From an uncultured Clostridia bacterium (GTDB taxonomy: Bacteria > Bacillota > Clostridia > Oscillospirales > Acutalibacteraceae), in assembly GCA_946539105.1 (NCBI GenBank), contig CAMNHG010000029.1, positions 1-13,841 of the forward strand: DNA of 13,841 nt, given 5' to 3'. Under the pieces are notes generated by a model that worked only from the letters and a program-made list of their open reading frames with translations, did not search any database and had not been told where the DNA came from. Shown here one piece after another: positions 5,502 to 13,297 of the stretch. Made by a program: the position numbers and the translations under genes. The number at the start of each line of letters is the position of its first letter. Position 1 is the stretch's first letter.

Positions 5502-6992
5502 ATGTACAAATGGATTGAAAGTCTGCTTAAATACGGACTGGAAAAAGGTTTAATTGACGGGGGAGAGGTAATTTATTCGCGCAACCTTTTGCTCGATTTA
5601 ATGCGCGAGAACGGCTTCGAAGCGGCTCAGCCGGTGCAGTCCGCGGAGCTTTGCGACATTCTTAAAGCACTGACGGATATTGCCGTGCAGCGCGGAATTT
5701 TTGAGGATTCCGGCGAAAACCGCGACATCTTCGACACCAAGCTGATGAACTGCATTACGCCGAGACCTTCACAGGTGCGTGGTATTTTCGCTGAGAAATA
5801 CGCCCAAAGCCCCGAAGCGGCAACGGATTGGTTCTACCGCTTCAGCGGCGACACAAACTACATCCGCCGCGACAGTATAATCAAGGACAGAAAGTGGGCT
5901 GTAGACAGCGAGTACGGCAGTATTGACATAACAATCAACCTATCAAAGCCCGAGAAGGATCCGCGCGACATTGCCGCGGCAGGCAAGGCGGCTTCCGTTG
6001 CCTACCCAAAGTGCCAGCTCTGCGTTGAAAACGAGGGCTACGCCGGAAGAATCGGACACCCGGCGCGTCAAAACCACAGAATTATTCCGATTACGCTTGC
6101 GGGCGAGGACTTCTGCTTTCAGTATTCGCCCTACGTTTACTACAATGAGCACTGCATAGTGTTCAACAAAAGCCACGTTCCGATGGCGATAAACAGGCGC
6201 GCGTTTGAAAAGCTGTTTGACTTTGTAAGGCAGTTTCCGCATTATTTTGTCGGCTCAAACGCCGATTTGCCGATTGTCGGCGGCTCGATTTTAAGCCACG
6301 ACCATTTTCAGGGCGGTCACTACGAGTTCGCTATGGAGCGCGCGGAGATCGAGGACAGCTTTACCGTGAAGGGCTTTGAGGATATCACCTGCGGAACGGT
6401 AAAATGGCCTATGTCGGTCATCAGACTTCGCGGAGAAAGCCCTGAAAGGCTGACGGACTTAGCCTGCCTGATACTCGAAAAATGGCGCGGATACACCGAC
6501 GAAAAAGCCTGTATTTTTGCCGAGACAGACGGTGAAAAGCACAACACTGTCACCCCGATTGTGCGCCGCAGGGGAGAGCTGTACGAGGCTGATTTGTGCC
6601 TGCGCAACAACCTGACAACCGACGAATTTCCGATGGGAGTGTACCATCCCCACCCAAAGCGTCACCATATAAAAAAGGAGAATATCGGCTTAATCGAGGT
6701 TATGGGCTTGGCGGTGCTCCCGGCAAGGCTCAACAGGGAGCTCGAAACGCTTGGGCGTTTAATCGCCGACGGAGCGGATTTGCGCGCAAATCCCGATACC
6801 GAAAAGCACGCCGCTTGGGCGGAGAGCTTCTCATCGGAACTAAAGGGCAAGCCCCTGGATGAAATCCGCGAGGTTCTTGAACGCGAGACAGGTAAGGTGT
6901 TTGTCGGTGTTTTGGAGGACGCAGGCGTTTACAAGCGCGATAAGGCAGGCAAAGAGGCTTTTGCGCGGTTTATCGCGGAATTAAATAATTAA
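5502..6992 (+). CDS. galT: UDP-glucose--hexose-1-phosphate uridylyltransferase, class II
   Basis: A 496-residue cytosolic enzyme of the Firmicute-type class II GalT family. It exchanges galactose 1-phosphate with UDP-glucose to give UDP-galactose and glucose 1-phosphate. Key blocks are YPKCQLCVENEGYAG (168-182), GGSILSHDHFQGG (260-272) and, at 381-410, YHPHPKRHHIKKENIG followed by LIEVMGLAVLPARL. The H-x-H-x-Q pattern at 266-270 resembles the class I active site, so His268 is the likely uridylylated residue (inference). The length matches class II enzymes (about 490-500) and is longer than class I (about 350). The start overlaps galK control: GAGGTG spans the galK stop, leaving an eight-base gap. 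It ends at a terminator shared with the converging alpha-galactosidase gene. Confidence 0.96.
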   Translation: MYKWIESLLKYGLEKGLIDGGEVIYSRNLLLDLMRENGFEAAQPVQSAELCDILKALTDIAVQRGIFEDSGENRDIFDTKLMNCITPRPSQVRGIFAEKYAQSPEAATDWFYRFSGDTNYIRRDSIIKDRKWAVDSEYGSIDITINLSKPEKDPRDIAAAGKAASVAYPKCQLCVENEGYAGRIGHPARQNHRIIPITLAGEDFCFQYSPYVYYNEHCIVFNKSHVPMAINRRAFEKLFDFVRQFPHYFVGSNADLPIVGGSILSHDHFQGGHYEFAMERAEIEDSFTVKGFEDITCGTVKWPMSVIRLRGESPERLTDLACLILEKWRGYTDEKACIFAETDGEKHNTVTPIVRRRGELYEADLCLRNNLTTDEFPMGVYHPHPKRHHIKKENIGLIEVMGLAVLPARLNRELETLGRLIADGADLRANPDTEKHAAWAESFSSELKGKPLDEIREVLERETGKVFVGVLEDAGVYKRDKAGKEAFARFIAELNN

Positions 6993-7011
6993 TACTGAGC
7001 TCAAATAAAAG

Positions 7012-7035
7012 CCGGCAGACGTTTTTGTCTGCCGG
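7012..7035. terminator. Bidirectional terminator between galT and the alpha-galactosidase gene
   Basis: CCGGCAGAC (7012-7020) and GTCTGCCGG (7027-7035) form a perfect 9-bp stem with a T-rich loop. It is followed by TTATGTTTATT on the plus strand and CTTTTATTTG on the minus strand, so it can end both convergent transcripts. It lies within the 49 bases between the two stops. Confidence 0.85.
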
Positions 7036-7041
7036 TTATGT

Positions 7042-9459
7042 TTATTCCTGAGTTTTTTCTTCTGTTTTTACTTCAGTTTTTAATTCTGAATTTTCCTGCG
7101 GTTTTTCTTCCTCATCTACCGCCTCGATAAAGTAAATTCTTGAAGCGAAGTCGGGGAATACCCTGACGTTTTCGTTTAAGCCCGTACCCGAGAACGCCGA
7201 ACTCAGCGCGACGCCCGTGCTCATCAGTAAATCGCCTGTAGCGGTAAAGCTCTCAGCCTCGCCGTCAATTTTGTAGTATTTGGCGACGACGTTGTGGATG
7301 AACGAGTCCTGCTTTATGTGGAACGGCGCCATTGTGTTAATCAGGCTGCCGAACTGCCTGATGTCGAGCTTGCGCCGGCTGTTGTACAGCTTGTATTTTT
7401 GCTGCGGGTCAAGTCCGAACGCATAGAACTTGTGCGATTGTGTATTCGGCGTCATAAGCTCCTGCAACAGCATTCCGACCGCCCTGCGCTTGTCGGGCGA
7501 TACGCAAATCCACTGGTGCAGATTGCCCGAGTAAACGCGGTAAAACCTGCCGTACTGCAAAACCTCGCGCCACTGCTTGTACAAATCAATCTGGAATTTG
7601 ATCTGCTGTCTTTGCTCGGAGTTCAAATCTCTTACGTCGTACTCATAGCCGAGAACACCGAACGCCGCGACGTCAAAGCGCGTCTCCTGAGCGGTGCTGC
7701 GCAGGGTTTGATGGTTCGGGCTCGCGCTTACGTGCGCGCCTACGCAGGACTGCGGATAGCCGTAGCTGTAACCCTCCTGAATAGTCGCGCGGCAGATTGC
7801 GTCGGTGTTGTCGCTGCCCCAAATCTGCGGAAAAAAGCAGAGAATACCAAGGTCAAAGCGGTTGCCGCCCGAGGCGCAGCCCTCGAAGAGAATATCGGGG
7901 AATTTTTCTGTCAGCGTTTTCATCACGCGGTACAGTCCCAAAATATATCTGTGAGCGGTTTCGCCCTGATTTTTGGGTTGGAGATATGGGGAGTAGGTGT
8001 CGGAAAAAATCCTGTTCATATCCCACTTAACATAGCTTATATTCGCCGAGGAGAAAACCTCGGACATTTTGTAAATCAAATAGTTTTGAACCTTCGGGTT
8101 CGCAAGGTCCAAAATCCGCTGGTTCCTGCCCTCGGAATGAAGCTGACCGGGAACCTCCATAGTCCAGTCGGGATGCTCGCGGTACAGATTGCTGTCGGTG
8201 TTAACCATCTCGGGCTCAACCCAGATTCCGAACTGCATACCCAGCGCGTTTATCTTGTCCGCAAGTCCCTTTAAGCCTGTCGGCAGTTTTTTCTGATTCG
8301 GGTACCAGTCGCCGAGTGAAGAATTATCGCTGTCTCTTTCTCCGAACCAGCCGTCGTCCATTACGAATAATTCTATTCCAAGCTCTTTGCCTGCCTTTGC
8401 AAGCGAGAGCATAGATTTTTCGGAAACATTAAAGTAGCACGCTTCCCAGCTGTTGAGCAGGACAGGACGGGGCTTGTTTTTCCAAGTACCTCTTACAATA
8501 TGCTCGCCGACAAAGAGGTGCATATTTTCGCTCTGTCCCGAAAAGCCCCTTGCCGAGAACGTCATAACCGCCTCGGGAGCTTCAAAGGCTTCGCCCCTTT
8601 TGAGTATGTACCTAAAGCCGTCGGGCTGAATACCCGAGGTAATCCTTGTCTTGCCGTAGGCGTTAACCTCAACCGCGGCGTAGTGGTTGCCGCTGTAAAT
8701 CAGGTTGAAGCCGTACACACCGCCTGTGAACTCTCCGGCGTTAGGCTCGTGAACCATAAAGAATGGATTTGCGCGGTTTGACGAACAGCCCGCGCGCGAT
8801 TCAATAACGAACTTTCCCGCAGTCAGGCCGGCGGTGTTTTTATTCATCTCTCGCGCCCACGCTCCGTGGAAGGAGGTGACGCTTACGCCGCTGAACGGAA
8901 TATCAATCTGAGTGCTGAGCAGTCGTTCAATCTCTATCGAGCCCGGGCTGCCGTTAATAAGCCTTGCCGAGCGTGTGATAACGTCGCATTCGGAAAATAC
9001 GCGGTAGTGAAGCTCCAGCGTCATTCCGCCGTCCTTGAGCGTAACGCAGAGGTGCTCGCTTTTGCCGTCGTCGCTGTAAGCTGTCGGCAGGGTTGTAAAG
9101 TCAAGGTCTCCGCGGCTCATTTCGTAGCTGTCAAAAAGGAAATTTAGGCTTCGGCTTCCGTTTGAAAGCACAAGCTCAATAAACGGCTCGCGCACATCGC
9201 CGTGCCCCTGAGATGACATTTCAAGGCACATATCCTCGAGCAGTATGGTGGGGTGTTCCTTGGAGTAAACTATGCTGTTGCCCAGCTCAAACTCACGTTT
9301 TTCGCGGAAAACCTCGCAGTCCTCGCGTGACGAAACCGTGACCTTAGGGCCGTAGTAGAGGTGCTCCAAATGCCCCGATTCCGTAACGGCAAAGATGTAT
9401 GAGGTGTTTTTTGTTTCGAGCAGAAAGGAGGGCAGGCTGCCCTTTATTTTTTTTATCAA
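7042..9459 (-). CDS. Cytosolic GH36 alpha-galactosidase
   Basis: An 805-residue GH36 enzyme with no signal peptide, so it hydrolyses imported alpha-galactosides (melibiose, raffinose-family sugars) in the cytosol. It has an N-terminal beta-supersandwich (about 1-325), then a (beta/alpha)8 barrel. The nucleophile is Asp480 in YVKWDMNR, the acid/base Asp550 in WGSDNTD, and the substrate-binding residues include Trp338 in SWEACYF and Asp368-369 in MDDGWFG. These lie within two residues of the positions I recall for Geobacillus AgaA (478, 548, 336, 366-367), so the N-terminal half is collinear. The C-terminal part is about 70 residues longer and ends in an acidic Lys/Thr/Glu tail (779-805). The start is TTG at 9459 with AAGGTGAT four bases upstream, a ribosome site that contains the symporter stop codon; only five bases separate the genes. 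It is the last gene of the operon. Confidence 0.95.
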   Translation of the reverse strand: MIKKIKGSLPSFLLETKNTSYIFAVTESGHLEHLYYGPKVTVSSREDCEVFREKREFELGNSIVYSKEHPTILLEDMCLEMSSQGHGDVREPFIELVLSNGSRSLNFLFDSYEMSRGDLDFTTLPTAYSDDGKSEHLCVTLKDGGMTLELHYRVFSECDVITRSARLINGSPGSIEIERLLSTQIDIPFSGVSVTSFHGAWAREMNKNTAGLTAGKFVIESRAGCSSNRANPFFMVHEPNAGEFTGGVYGFNLIYSGNHYAAVEVNAYGKTRITSGIQPDGFRYILKRGEAFEAPEAVMTFSARGFSGQSENMHLFVGEHIVRGTWKNKPRPVLLNSWEACYFNVSEKSMLSLAKAGKELGIELFVMDDGWFGERDSDNSSLGDWYPNQKKLPTGLKGLADKINALGMQFGIWVEPEMVNTDSNLYREHPDWTMEVPGQLHSEGRNQRILDLANPKVQNYLIYKMSEVFSSANISYVKWDMNRIFSDTYSPYLQPKNQGETAHRYILGLYRVMKTLTEKFPDILFEGCASGGNRFDLGILCFFPQIWGSDNTDAICRATIQEGYSYGYPQSCVGAHVSASPNHQTLRSTAQETRFDVAAFGVLGYEYDVRDLNSEQRQQIKFQIDLYKQWREVLQYGRFYRVYSGNLHQWICVSPDKRRAVGMLLQELMTPNTQSHKFYAFGLDPQQKYKLYNSRRKLDIRQFGSLINTMAPFHIKQDSFIHNVVAKYYKIDGEAESFTATGDLLMSTGVALSSAFSGTGLNENVRVFPDFASRIYFIEAVDEEEKPQENSELKTEVKTEEKTQE

Positions 9460-9464
9460 TCAAA

Positions 9465-10892
9465 TCACCTTTTTTCGGCGGCTTTTGTTTCTTTTTCCTT
9501 GTGGTTTTCCTCTATGGTTGACATAACCTTTTTCTCGTTGTAGAAGCTGAGGATAATCGCGCCGAGCGAGCAGAACGCAACGGCTACAAAGCCTACGATT
9601 GTCATTCCGAGCACAGACGCGGTGATGTCGTTGCTGTTGGTGTTCTGGGTTGTTCCGATGATTGCGAGCGAGGTGAACACGAGCATTGCGAGCGACTGAC
9701 CGAACTTCATTGCGAAGGTACGCGCCGCAAAGAACATTCCCTCGCGGTTTTCGCCTGTTTCGTAGCCGTCAGCCTCGGCAACGTCGGCTACAATCGACTG
9801 CGGAATAATGCCCAGCAGTGCCATCGGGAACGCCGCGATAACGCAGATTACAACGCCGAAAACAACGCCGGGGATAACCGATGTGCCGATTACGCCGATA
9901 AGTCCTGTGATTACATACGCGATTGCAAGTCCCAAAAAGCCCGAGATAACGAGCTTTTTCTTTCCGAACTTCTTAACCAGCTTCGGCACGATGGGATAAA
10001 ATACCGCTGAGAGCACCGTCATTCCGCCGAGGAAAATCATCGTGTATGATTCGTCGAGCTTCATAGAAACCTTAACAAAGAACGGCAGACCTGTCTGGAA
10101 CAGTGTAAGTCCCACCCAGTACATAATGTCGGAGCCTACAAAGGTGCGGAAGCTTTTGTTTTTGAAGGTTGCGCCGAGCGACTTGAACATATTTGCGTTA
10201 GAGGGCTTTGTGTCTACAAATTCCTTCTCTTTAAGGAAGAAGGTGGGGATGAGCATACAAATGCAGGAGATTACCGCCAGCACGATAAAGCAAATGCGGT
10301 AGCTCCACGCAAAGCCGACGCTTCCGCGCAGCATTCCCGCGAATACAAACGGGGTGTAGGCGAGCAGTGTGCCTGCGAAGAAGGTCAGCGAAATCGCGGT
10401 TGAAATGTACATACGGTCGTCCTGGGTTTTGCCGAACTCCGAGATAAGCGCGTTGTACGGCGTGCAGTACATCGTCATAAACAGATAGAACAGAACGACG
10501 AATATTGAAATCCACACTACGTTCCAGCTGCTGATTGCCTCAACCGGAGCGCAGAACAGAAGCACCGTTACAACCGACAGCGGAATTGCCGCGTACTGCA
10601 TAAACGGAATACGTCTGCCGCGCTTGTTTTTGCTGCGGTCGGAAAGGGAAGCTATAAGCGGATCGGTAATAGCGTCAAACACACGCGAAAGCGCGGTGAT
10701 AAGACCGAGTATCGTCAAAAATCCGCCGATTACAAGTCCCGGCATAATGTACTGAATCGCGCCTAAGTTGATGTCGTTTTGCGTGGGCAGGTAAAAGGTT
10801 ACGAACCACGCGCTGATAACTCCGCTCAGCGTAGACCAGCCCAGCTGACCTACCGCGAAAATCCTCATTTGTCTTTTAGTTAACCGTTTCAT
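9465..10892 (-). CDS. GPH-family (MelB-like) sugar:cation symporter
   Basis: A 475-residue integral membrane protein with about 12 hydrophobic segments and a charged cytoplasmic tail (from about 452). It fits the glycoside-pentoside-hexuronide symporter family (MFS_2). The motif RVFDAITDPLIASLSDRS (70-87) matches the MelB RxxDAxxDP motif. Asp73 and Asp77 align with MelB Asp55 and Asp59, which bind cation and galactoside. The C-terminal half has the GPH-typical ADGYETGENREGMFFAARTF. With the GH36 gene directly downstream and galKT facing it, an alpha-galactoside is the most likely substrate; GPH specificity is hard to read from sequence, so that is context inference. Its ATG overlaps the stop of the preceding gene by four bases (ATGA), with GGGAGGG upstream, so translation is probably coupled. 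Confidence 0.93.
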   Translation of the reverse strand: MKRLTKRQMRIFAVGQLGWSTLSGVISAWFVTFYLPTQNDINLGAIQYIMPGLVIGGFLTILGLITALSRVFDAITDPLIASLSDRSKNKRGRRIPFMQYAAIPLSVVTVLLFCAPVEAISSWNVVWISIFVVLFYLFMTMYCTPYNALISEFGKTQDDRMYISTAISLTFFAGTLLAYTPFVFAGMLRGSVGFAWSYRICFIVLAVISCICMLIPTFFLKEKEFVDTKPSNANMFKSLGATFKNKSFRTFVGSDIMYWVGLTLFQTGLPFFVKVSMKLDESYTMIFLGGMTVLSAVFYPIVPKLVKKFGKKKLVISGFLGLAIAYVITGLIGVIGTSVIPGVVFGVVICVIAAFPMALLGIIPQSIVADVAEADGYETGENREGMFFAARTFAMKFGQSLAMLVFTSLAIIGTTQNTNSNDITASVLGMTIVGFVAVAFCSLGAIILSFYNEKKVMSTIEENHKEKETKAAEKR

Positions 10893-12373
10893 ATTGTCCC
10901 TCCCAAGTTATTGTTTTTAAGCTCCATCGCGATTTTGACCGCCTTGTACGCGCCGTCGTAAAGCCCGATGGATTTATTAATTTTTATCGCTTCGCACATC
11001 TCGGTGAGCAGTGTGTCCTCGTTTAAGAACATATCCGTCATCTGCAGGGTGTGCGGAATATCCGTGCATTCAAGCGTTCCGTCGCCGTACTCAGCCGAGT
11101 GAATCGCTCCCCACTTTTCGTGGCCGCCGATACGCTTTAAGAACAGCTTGGGAATGGGGTAGAAGGCAAGCTCGCTGGGCTTTGTCAGCAAAACGTCCGC
11201 ACTGCGCATAAGCAAATTTGTGCAGTAAACCGCCTCAAAAATATTCTCGTGGCAGAACACGTGAACTCCCTGTACCTCGCCGTCAATCGCGTTTTCGCAA
11301 AACGCCTTGGTGTCGTCCCATTTATTAAAGTGGGTTTTTCCGAGCATATTAAGCGACGGCACCTCGCGCTTAAGCGCGTCCCAAACCTTTTTGTAGTCGC
11401 CGATGTTTATGTAGATAACCGCGCGGTTTTCCTTAACCGCCGGAATCAGGTGCTTTATTACCGCGGCAAACAGCTCACGCTGCGCGCCTGCTCCGCCGAT
11501 TGTCAGCAAGAATCGCATTGGCTCGCCGTCTTTCTTGCGATTTAACCTTGCCTCGCAGTCCTTTTCGATATTCGCTACCAGCTCGTGGTCAATGTAGTGG
11601 CCGGTGTATTTCAGACTTTCGGGCGGCATAGGCTTTAGCACCTTTTTCTTTGCCATACCGTTTAGGATTCTGTAGCCCATATACGACTGCCTTGTCTGAA
11701 TCAGGTGAACCGAGCCCTCGGCAAGGTGCAACGCCATCGGCCAGTTGTCGGGTATCGCGTTTACAACGTGCTTCATTCCGGCGTGCAAAGCCGCCTGAGC
11801 AGGCCATACGTGAGTGCCGATAACCGGAATTTCCTTGGGAATATTCTTAAAAACCGTCGCCATAAGCTCAGCGGTTTTTTGATCTGATGAATTGTATGTA
11901 AGCTGTCTGAAACCCTCGTAGTTGAGCGGCTCCCAAAGCAGCTTGTTGAACAGCCGACTCTTTTGCGAAAGGCGCGAACCGAGCGAATATAAATCGTTCT
12001 GCGCTCCGATTACCTTGGTGCAGGTGGTGTCGGGATATGAGTTCAAGTCCATCCAGTAGGGGGTGTAGCCCAGCGCGTGGGCGGCACTTGCCATAGCGAT
12101 TGAAATTCTGTAGTGACCGAAGCCCATGCGGATATTGCCGACAATCAAGCCCTTTTCCAAATCAAAGCTGCTTTCGCCCTCGCCCTCGGCTACGCGGATG
12201 TCCTCAACGCCGAGCGGTTCGTTAAGGCAGGCATTCTTTACCAGCTTTACCGGGTAGCTTTTCGCGCTGTCATCGCCGTATTTTTTTATGTACTTTTTCT
12301 TTCCGTTAAGAGCCTTGCGGTAGGCTCTGTCGCTGATTTCGTTGCCGAAAATCATCTTGGAGCGGTCTTTCAT
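10889..12373 (-). CDS. GT28/MGDG-synthase-like GT-B protein of unknown function
   Basis: A 494-residue protein without signal peptide or membrane segments; I recognise no named function. Its motifs follow the MurG/MGDG-synthase (GT-B, GT28-like) order. A first-strand glycine loop with GFGHYRISIAMASAAHALGY (84-103) resembles the G-x-GH-x-xAA motif. IGTHVWPAQA (185-194) precedes VVNAIPDNWPM (203-213), and TGHYIDHELV (257-266) resembles the hinge. FLLTIGGAGAQRELF (288-302) opens the C-terminal domain. The possible nucleotide-sugar site is ADVLLTKPSELAFYPIPKLF (392-411), then GGHEKWGAIHSAEYGDG (416-432). The basic N-terminal 60 residues have no counterpart in MurG. It is first in the operon with the symporter and alpha-galactosidase; its start at 12373 has GGAGG six bases upstream. 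It could be a UDP-galactose glycosyltransferase or another GT-B enzyme acting on the imported sugar. I recall similar unnamed proteins annotated as DUFs in clostridia. Confidence 0.8.
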   Translation of the reverse strand: MKDRSKMIFGNEISDRAYRKALNGKKKYIKKYGDDSAKSYPVKLVKNACLNEPLGVEDIRVAEGEGESSFDLEKGLIVGNIRMGFGHYRISIAMASAAHALGYTPYWMDLNSYPDTTCTKVIGAQNDLYSLGSRLSQKSRLFNKLLWEPLNYEGFRQLTYNSSDQKTAELMATVFKNIPKEIPVIGTHVWPAQAALHAGMKHVVNAIPDNWPMALHLAEGSVHLIQTRQSYMGYRILNGMAKKKVLKPMPPESLKYTGHYIDHELVANIEKDCEARLNRKKDGEPMRFLLTIGGAGAQRELFAAVIKHLIPAVKENRAVIYINIGDYKKVWDALKREVPSLNMLGKTHFNKWDDTKAFCENAIDGEVQGVHVFCHENIFEAVYCTNLLMRSADVLLTKPSELAFYPIPKLFLKRIGGHEKWGAIHSAEYGDGTLECTDIPHTLQMTDMFLNEDTLLTEMCEAIKINKSIGLYDGAYKAVKIAMELKNNNLGGTI

Positions 12374-12408
12374 AAAATCCTCCTTTATTATTTCGTGATT
12401 CTCAAAAT

Positions 12409-12414
12409 ATTATA
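12409..12414 (-). promoter_or_regulatory. Likely -10 box of the alpha-galactoside operon
   Basis: Minus-strand TATAAT lies 36 bases upstream of the GT-B gene ATG. No clear -35 stands at 16-18 bases (AAGATA at 17), so an activator or a non-canonical element may be needed. Just downstream, in the leader, 12390-12399 reads ATCACGAAAT on the minus strand, 8/10 identical to the palindrome inside the galK promoter. Confidence 0.5.
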
Positions 12415-12552
12415 TACAAAACTAACAAATATATCTTAACATACATATAAATAAAAAGCAATGTTTAATTAAAAATTAAGCATAATAAAAGCCGATTTAT
12501 CCTGTAAAATTTTCAGTTTTTGAAAAAAATTAAAATAACAAAAAATTACCTC
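12415..12552. other. AT-rich stretch between divergent promoters, nothing coding
   Basis: About 140 bases of A/T-rich sequence separate the minus-strand -10 of the galactoside operon from the plus-strand promoter of the DUF3793 gene. I see no ORF, RNA gene or repeat of note, apart from AT-rich tracts that may act as UP elements for the two promoters. Confidence 0.5.
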
Positions 12553-12581
12553 TTGACAAAAGCAGAAATTTAATATATAAT
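12553..12581 (+). promoter_or_regulatory. Consensus sigma-A promoter of the DUF3793-flavodoxin operon
   Basis: TTGACA (12553-12558), exactly 17 bases, TATAAT (12576-12581): both hexamers match consensus, with AT-rich sequence upstream. Transcription would start near 12588, inside the first palindrome. So strong a promoter normally needs a repressor, which fits the operator-like sites that follow. Confidence 0.9.
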
Positions 12582-12588
12582 ACACTAC

Positions 12589-12606
12589 AGTTAGCAGTCG
12601 CTAACT
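12589..12606. promoter_or_regulatory. Operator-like palindrome 1
   Basis: AGTTAGC-AGTC-GCTAACT has perfect 7-bp arms around a 4-base centre and covers the likely transcription start eight bases after the -10. It is repeated 80 bp downstream in inverted orientation (18 of 20 bases identical when 12587-12606 is compared with the reverse complement of 12669-12688). The TTAG...CTAA half-sites resemble those of DtxR/IdeR/MntR-type metal repressors. The regulator is inferred only. Confidence 0.65.
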
Positions 12607-12632
12607 AAGAGATATTTTATATATCGACTTTT

Positions 12633-12654
12633 ACGGCGTCCGTGGAGGACGCGT
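12633..12654 (+). other. Leader hairpin between the two palindromes
   Basis: ACG-g-CGTCC (12633-12641) pairs with GGACGCGT (12647-12654): eight base pairs with a single bulged G and a GTGGA loop. It sits midway between the operator-like palindromes in the leader of the DUF3793 transcript. There is no U tract, so it is not a terminator as such. It may be part of a structured leader. Confidence 0.45.
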
Positions 12655-12669
12655 ATTTTCGGGATATTG

Positions 12670-12685
12670 GTTAGCGACCGCTAAC
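12670..12685. promoter_or_regulatory. Operator-like palindrome 2
   Basis: GTTAGCG-AC-CGCTAAC has 7-bp arms and shares the TTAGC-N4-GCTAA core with palindrome 1; its centre is 80 bp away. It lies in the leader, 16 bases before the ribosome site. It could let a repressor bridge the two sites, or pair with palindrome 1 in the RNA (12587-12595 with 12680-12688, nine bases). Confidence 0.6.
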
Positions 12686-12715
12686 TGTTGTAAAATCCCT
12701 CGGAGGAATACACAG

Positions 12716-13273
12716 ATGTCGGAAGATTTGATAATTAAGCATTGTTCTCCTACTCTCGCGGGGCTTAAAACCGCTAACCTGTTCAGCTGCGCCTGCACCG
12801 ACAAGGCTGCGCTGGAGCGTTACGCCGAAAGGTTTAATGAGCGTTTCGGTTACCGGGGAGTAAAAATGCAGCCGTTGGATTACGGCAGAGAGCGCGCCCT
12901 GATTTATGTTTATCGCCCGACAAAGCTGAAAAAGGATTTGAACGATTCTCTGTCAAGAGATATTCTTTCGTCCTTCGGTTATACGCGGTTTGATTTAAAG
13001 GAGTGCATCAGCACGCTGAAAACCAGAATCAGCCGTTGCCCGGCTTTTCCGCACGAAATCGGACTTTTCTTAGGCTATCCGCCCGAGGACGTCCGCGGGT
13101 TTATTCTTCATAAAGGAAACTGCTGTAAATGCTGCGGTTGTTGGAAGGTTTACGGTAATGAGGAAAAAGCCCGGCGCGAGTTTGCCAAGTATAAAAAATG
13201 CTCCGACATCTATTATTCCAAATGGCTCAGCGGAACATCAATCACAAAATTGATTGTTAAGAAATCAGCATAA
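12716..13273 (+). CDS. DUF3793 family protein
   Basis: A 185-residue cytosolic protein that I recognise as DUF3793 from its N-terminal IIKHCSPTLAGLKTANLF (6-23), IYVYRP (63-68) and the core FPHEIGLFLGYPPEDVRGFI (111-130), followed by GCWKVYG (141-147) and YKKC (159-162). No biochemical function is established. Family members are common in anaerobic Firmicutes and, as far as I recall, often near flavodoxin or iron-uptake genes. Eleven cysteines are present, with five in seven residues (136, 137, 139, 140, 142), suggesting metal or cofactor binding or redox chemistry (inference). The ATG at 12716 has GGAGG nine bases upstream. It is first in an operon with flavodoxin (24-base gap), downstream of a consensus promoter with two operator-like palindromes. 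Confidence 0.9.
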   Translation: MSEDLIIKHCSPTLAGLKTANLFSCACTDKAALERYAERFNERFGYRGVKMQPLDYGRERALIYVYRPTKLKKDLNDSLSRDILSSFGYTRFDLKECISTLKTRISRCPAFPHEIGLFLGYPPEDVRGFILHKGNCCKCCGCWKVYGNEEKARREFAKYKKCSDIYYSKWLSGTSITKLIVKKSA

Positions 13274-13297
13274 AACATTTTAGAAAGGTAGTTTATT

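Noticed and set aside
7294..8274. 326-codon plus-strand open frame inside the alpha-galactosidase gene
   Set aside because: It is fully antisense to a GH36 gene with intact catalytic motifs, has no family motif, and arises from the GC-rich codon pattern.
12588..12715. FMN riboswitch upstream of the flavodoxin operon
   Set aside because: The conserved RFN element sequences are not present; only the palindromes and one hairpin are seen, so a named riboswitch class is not supported.
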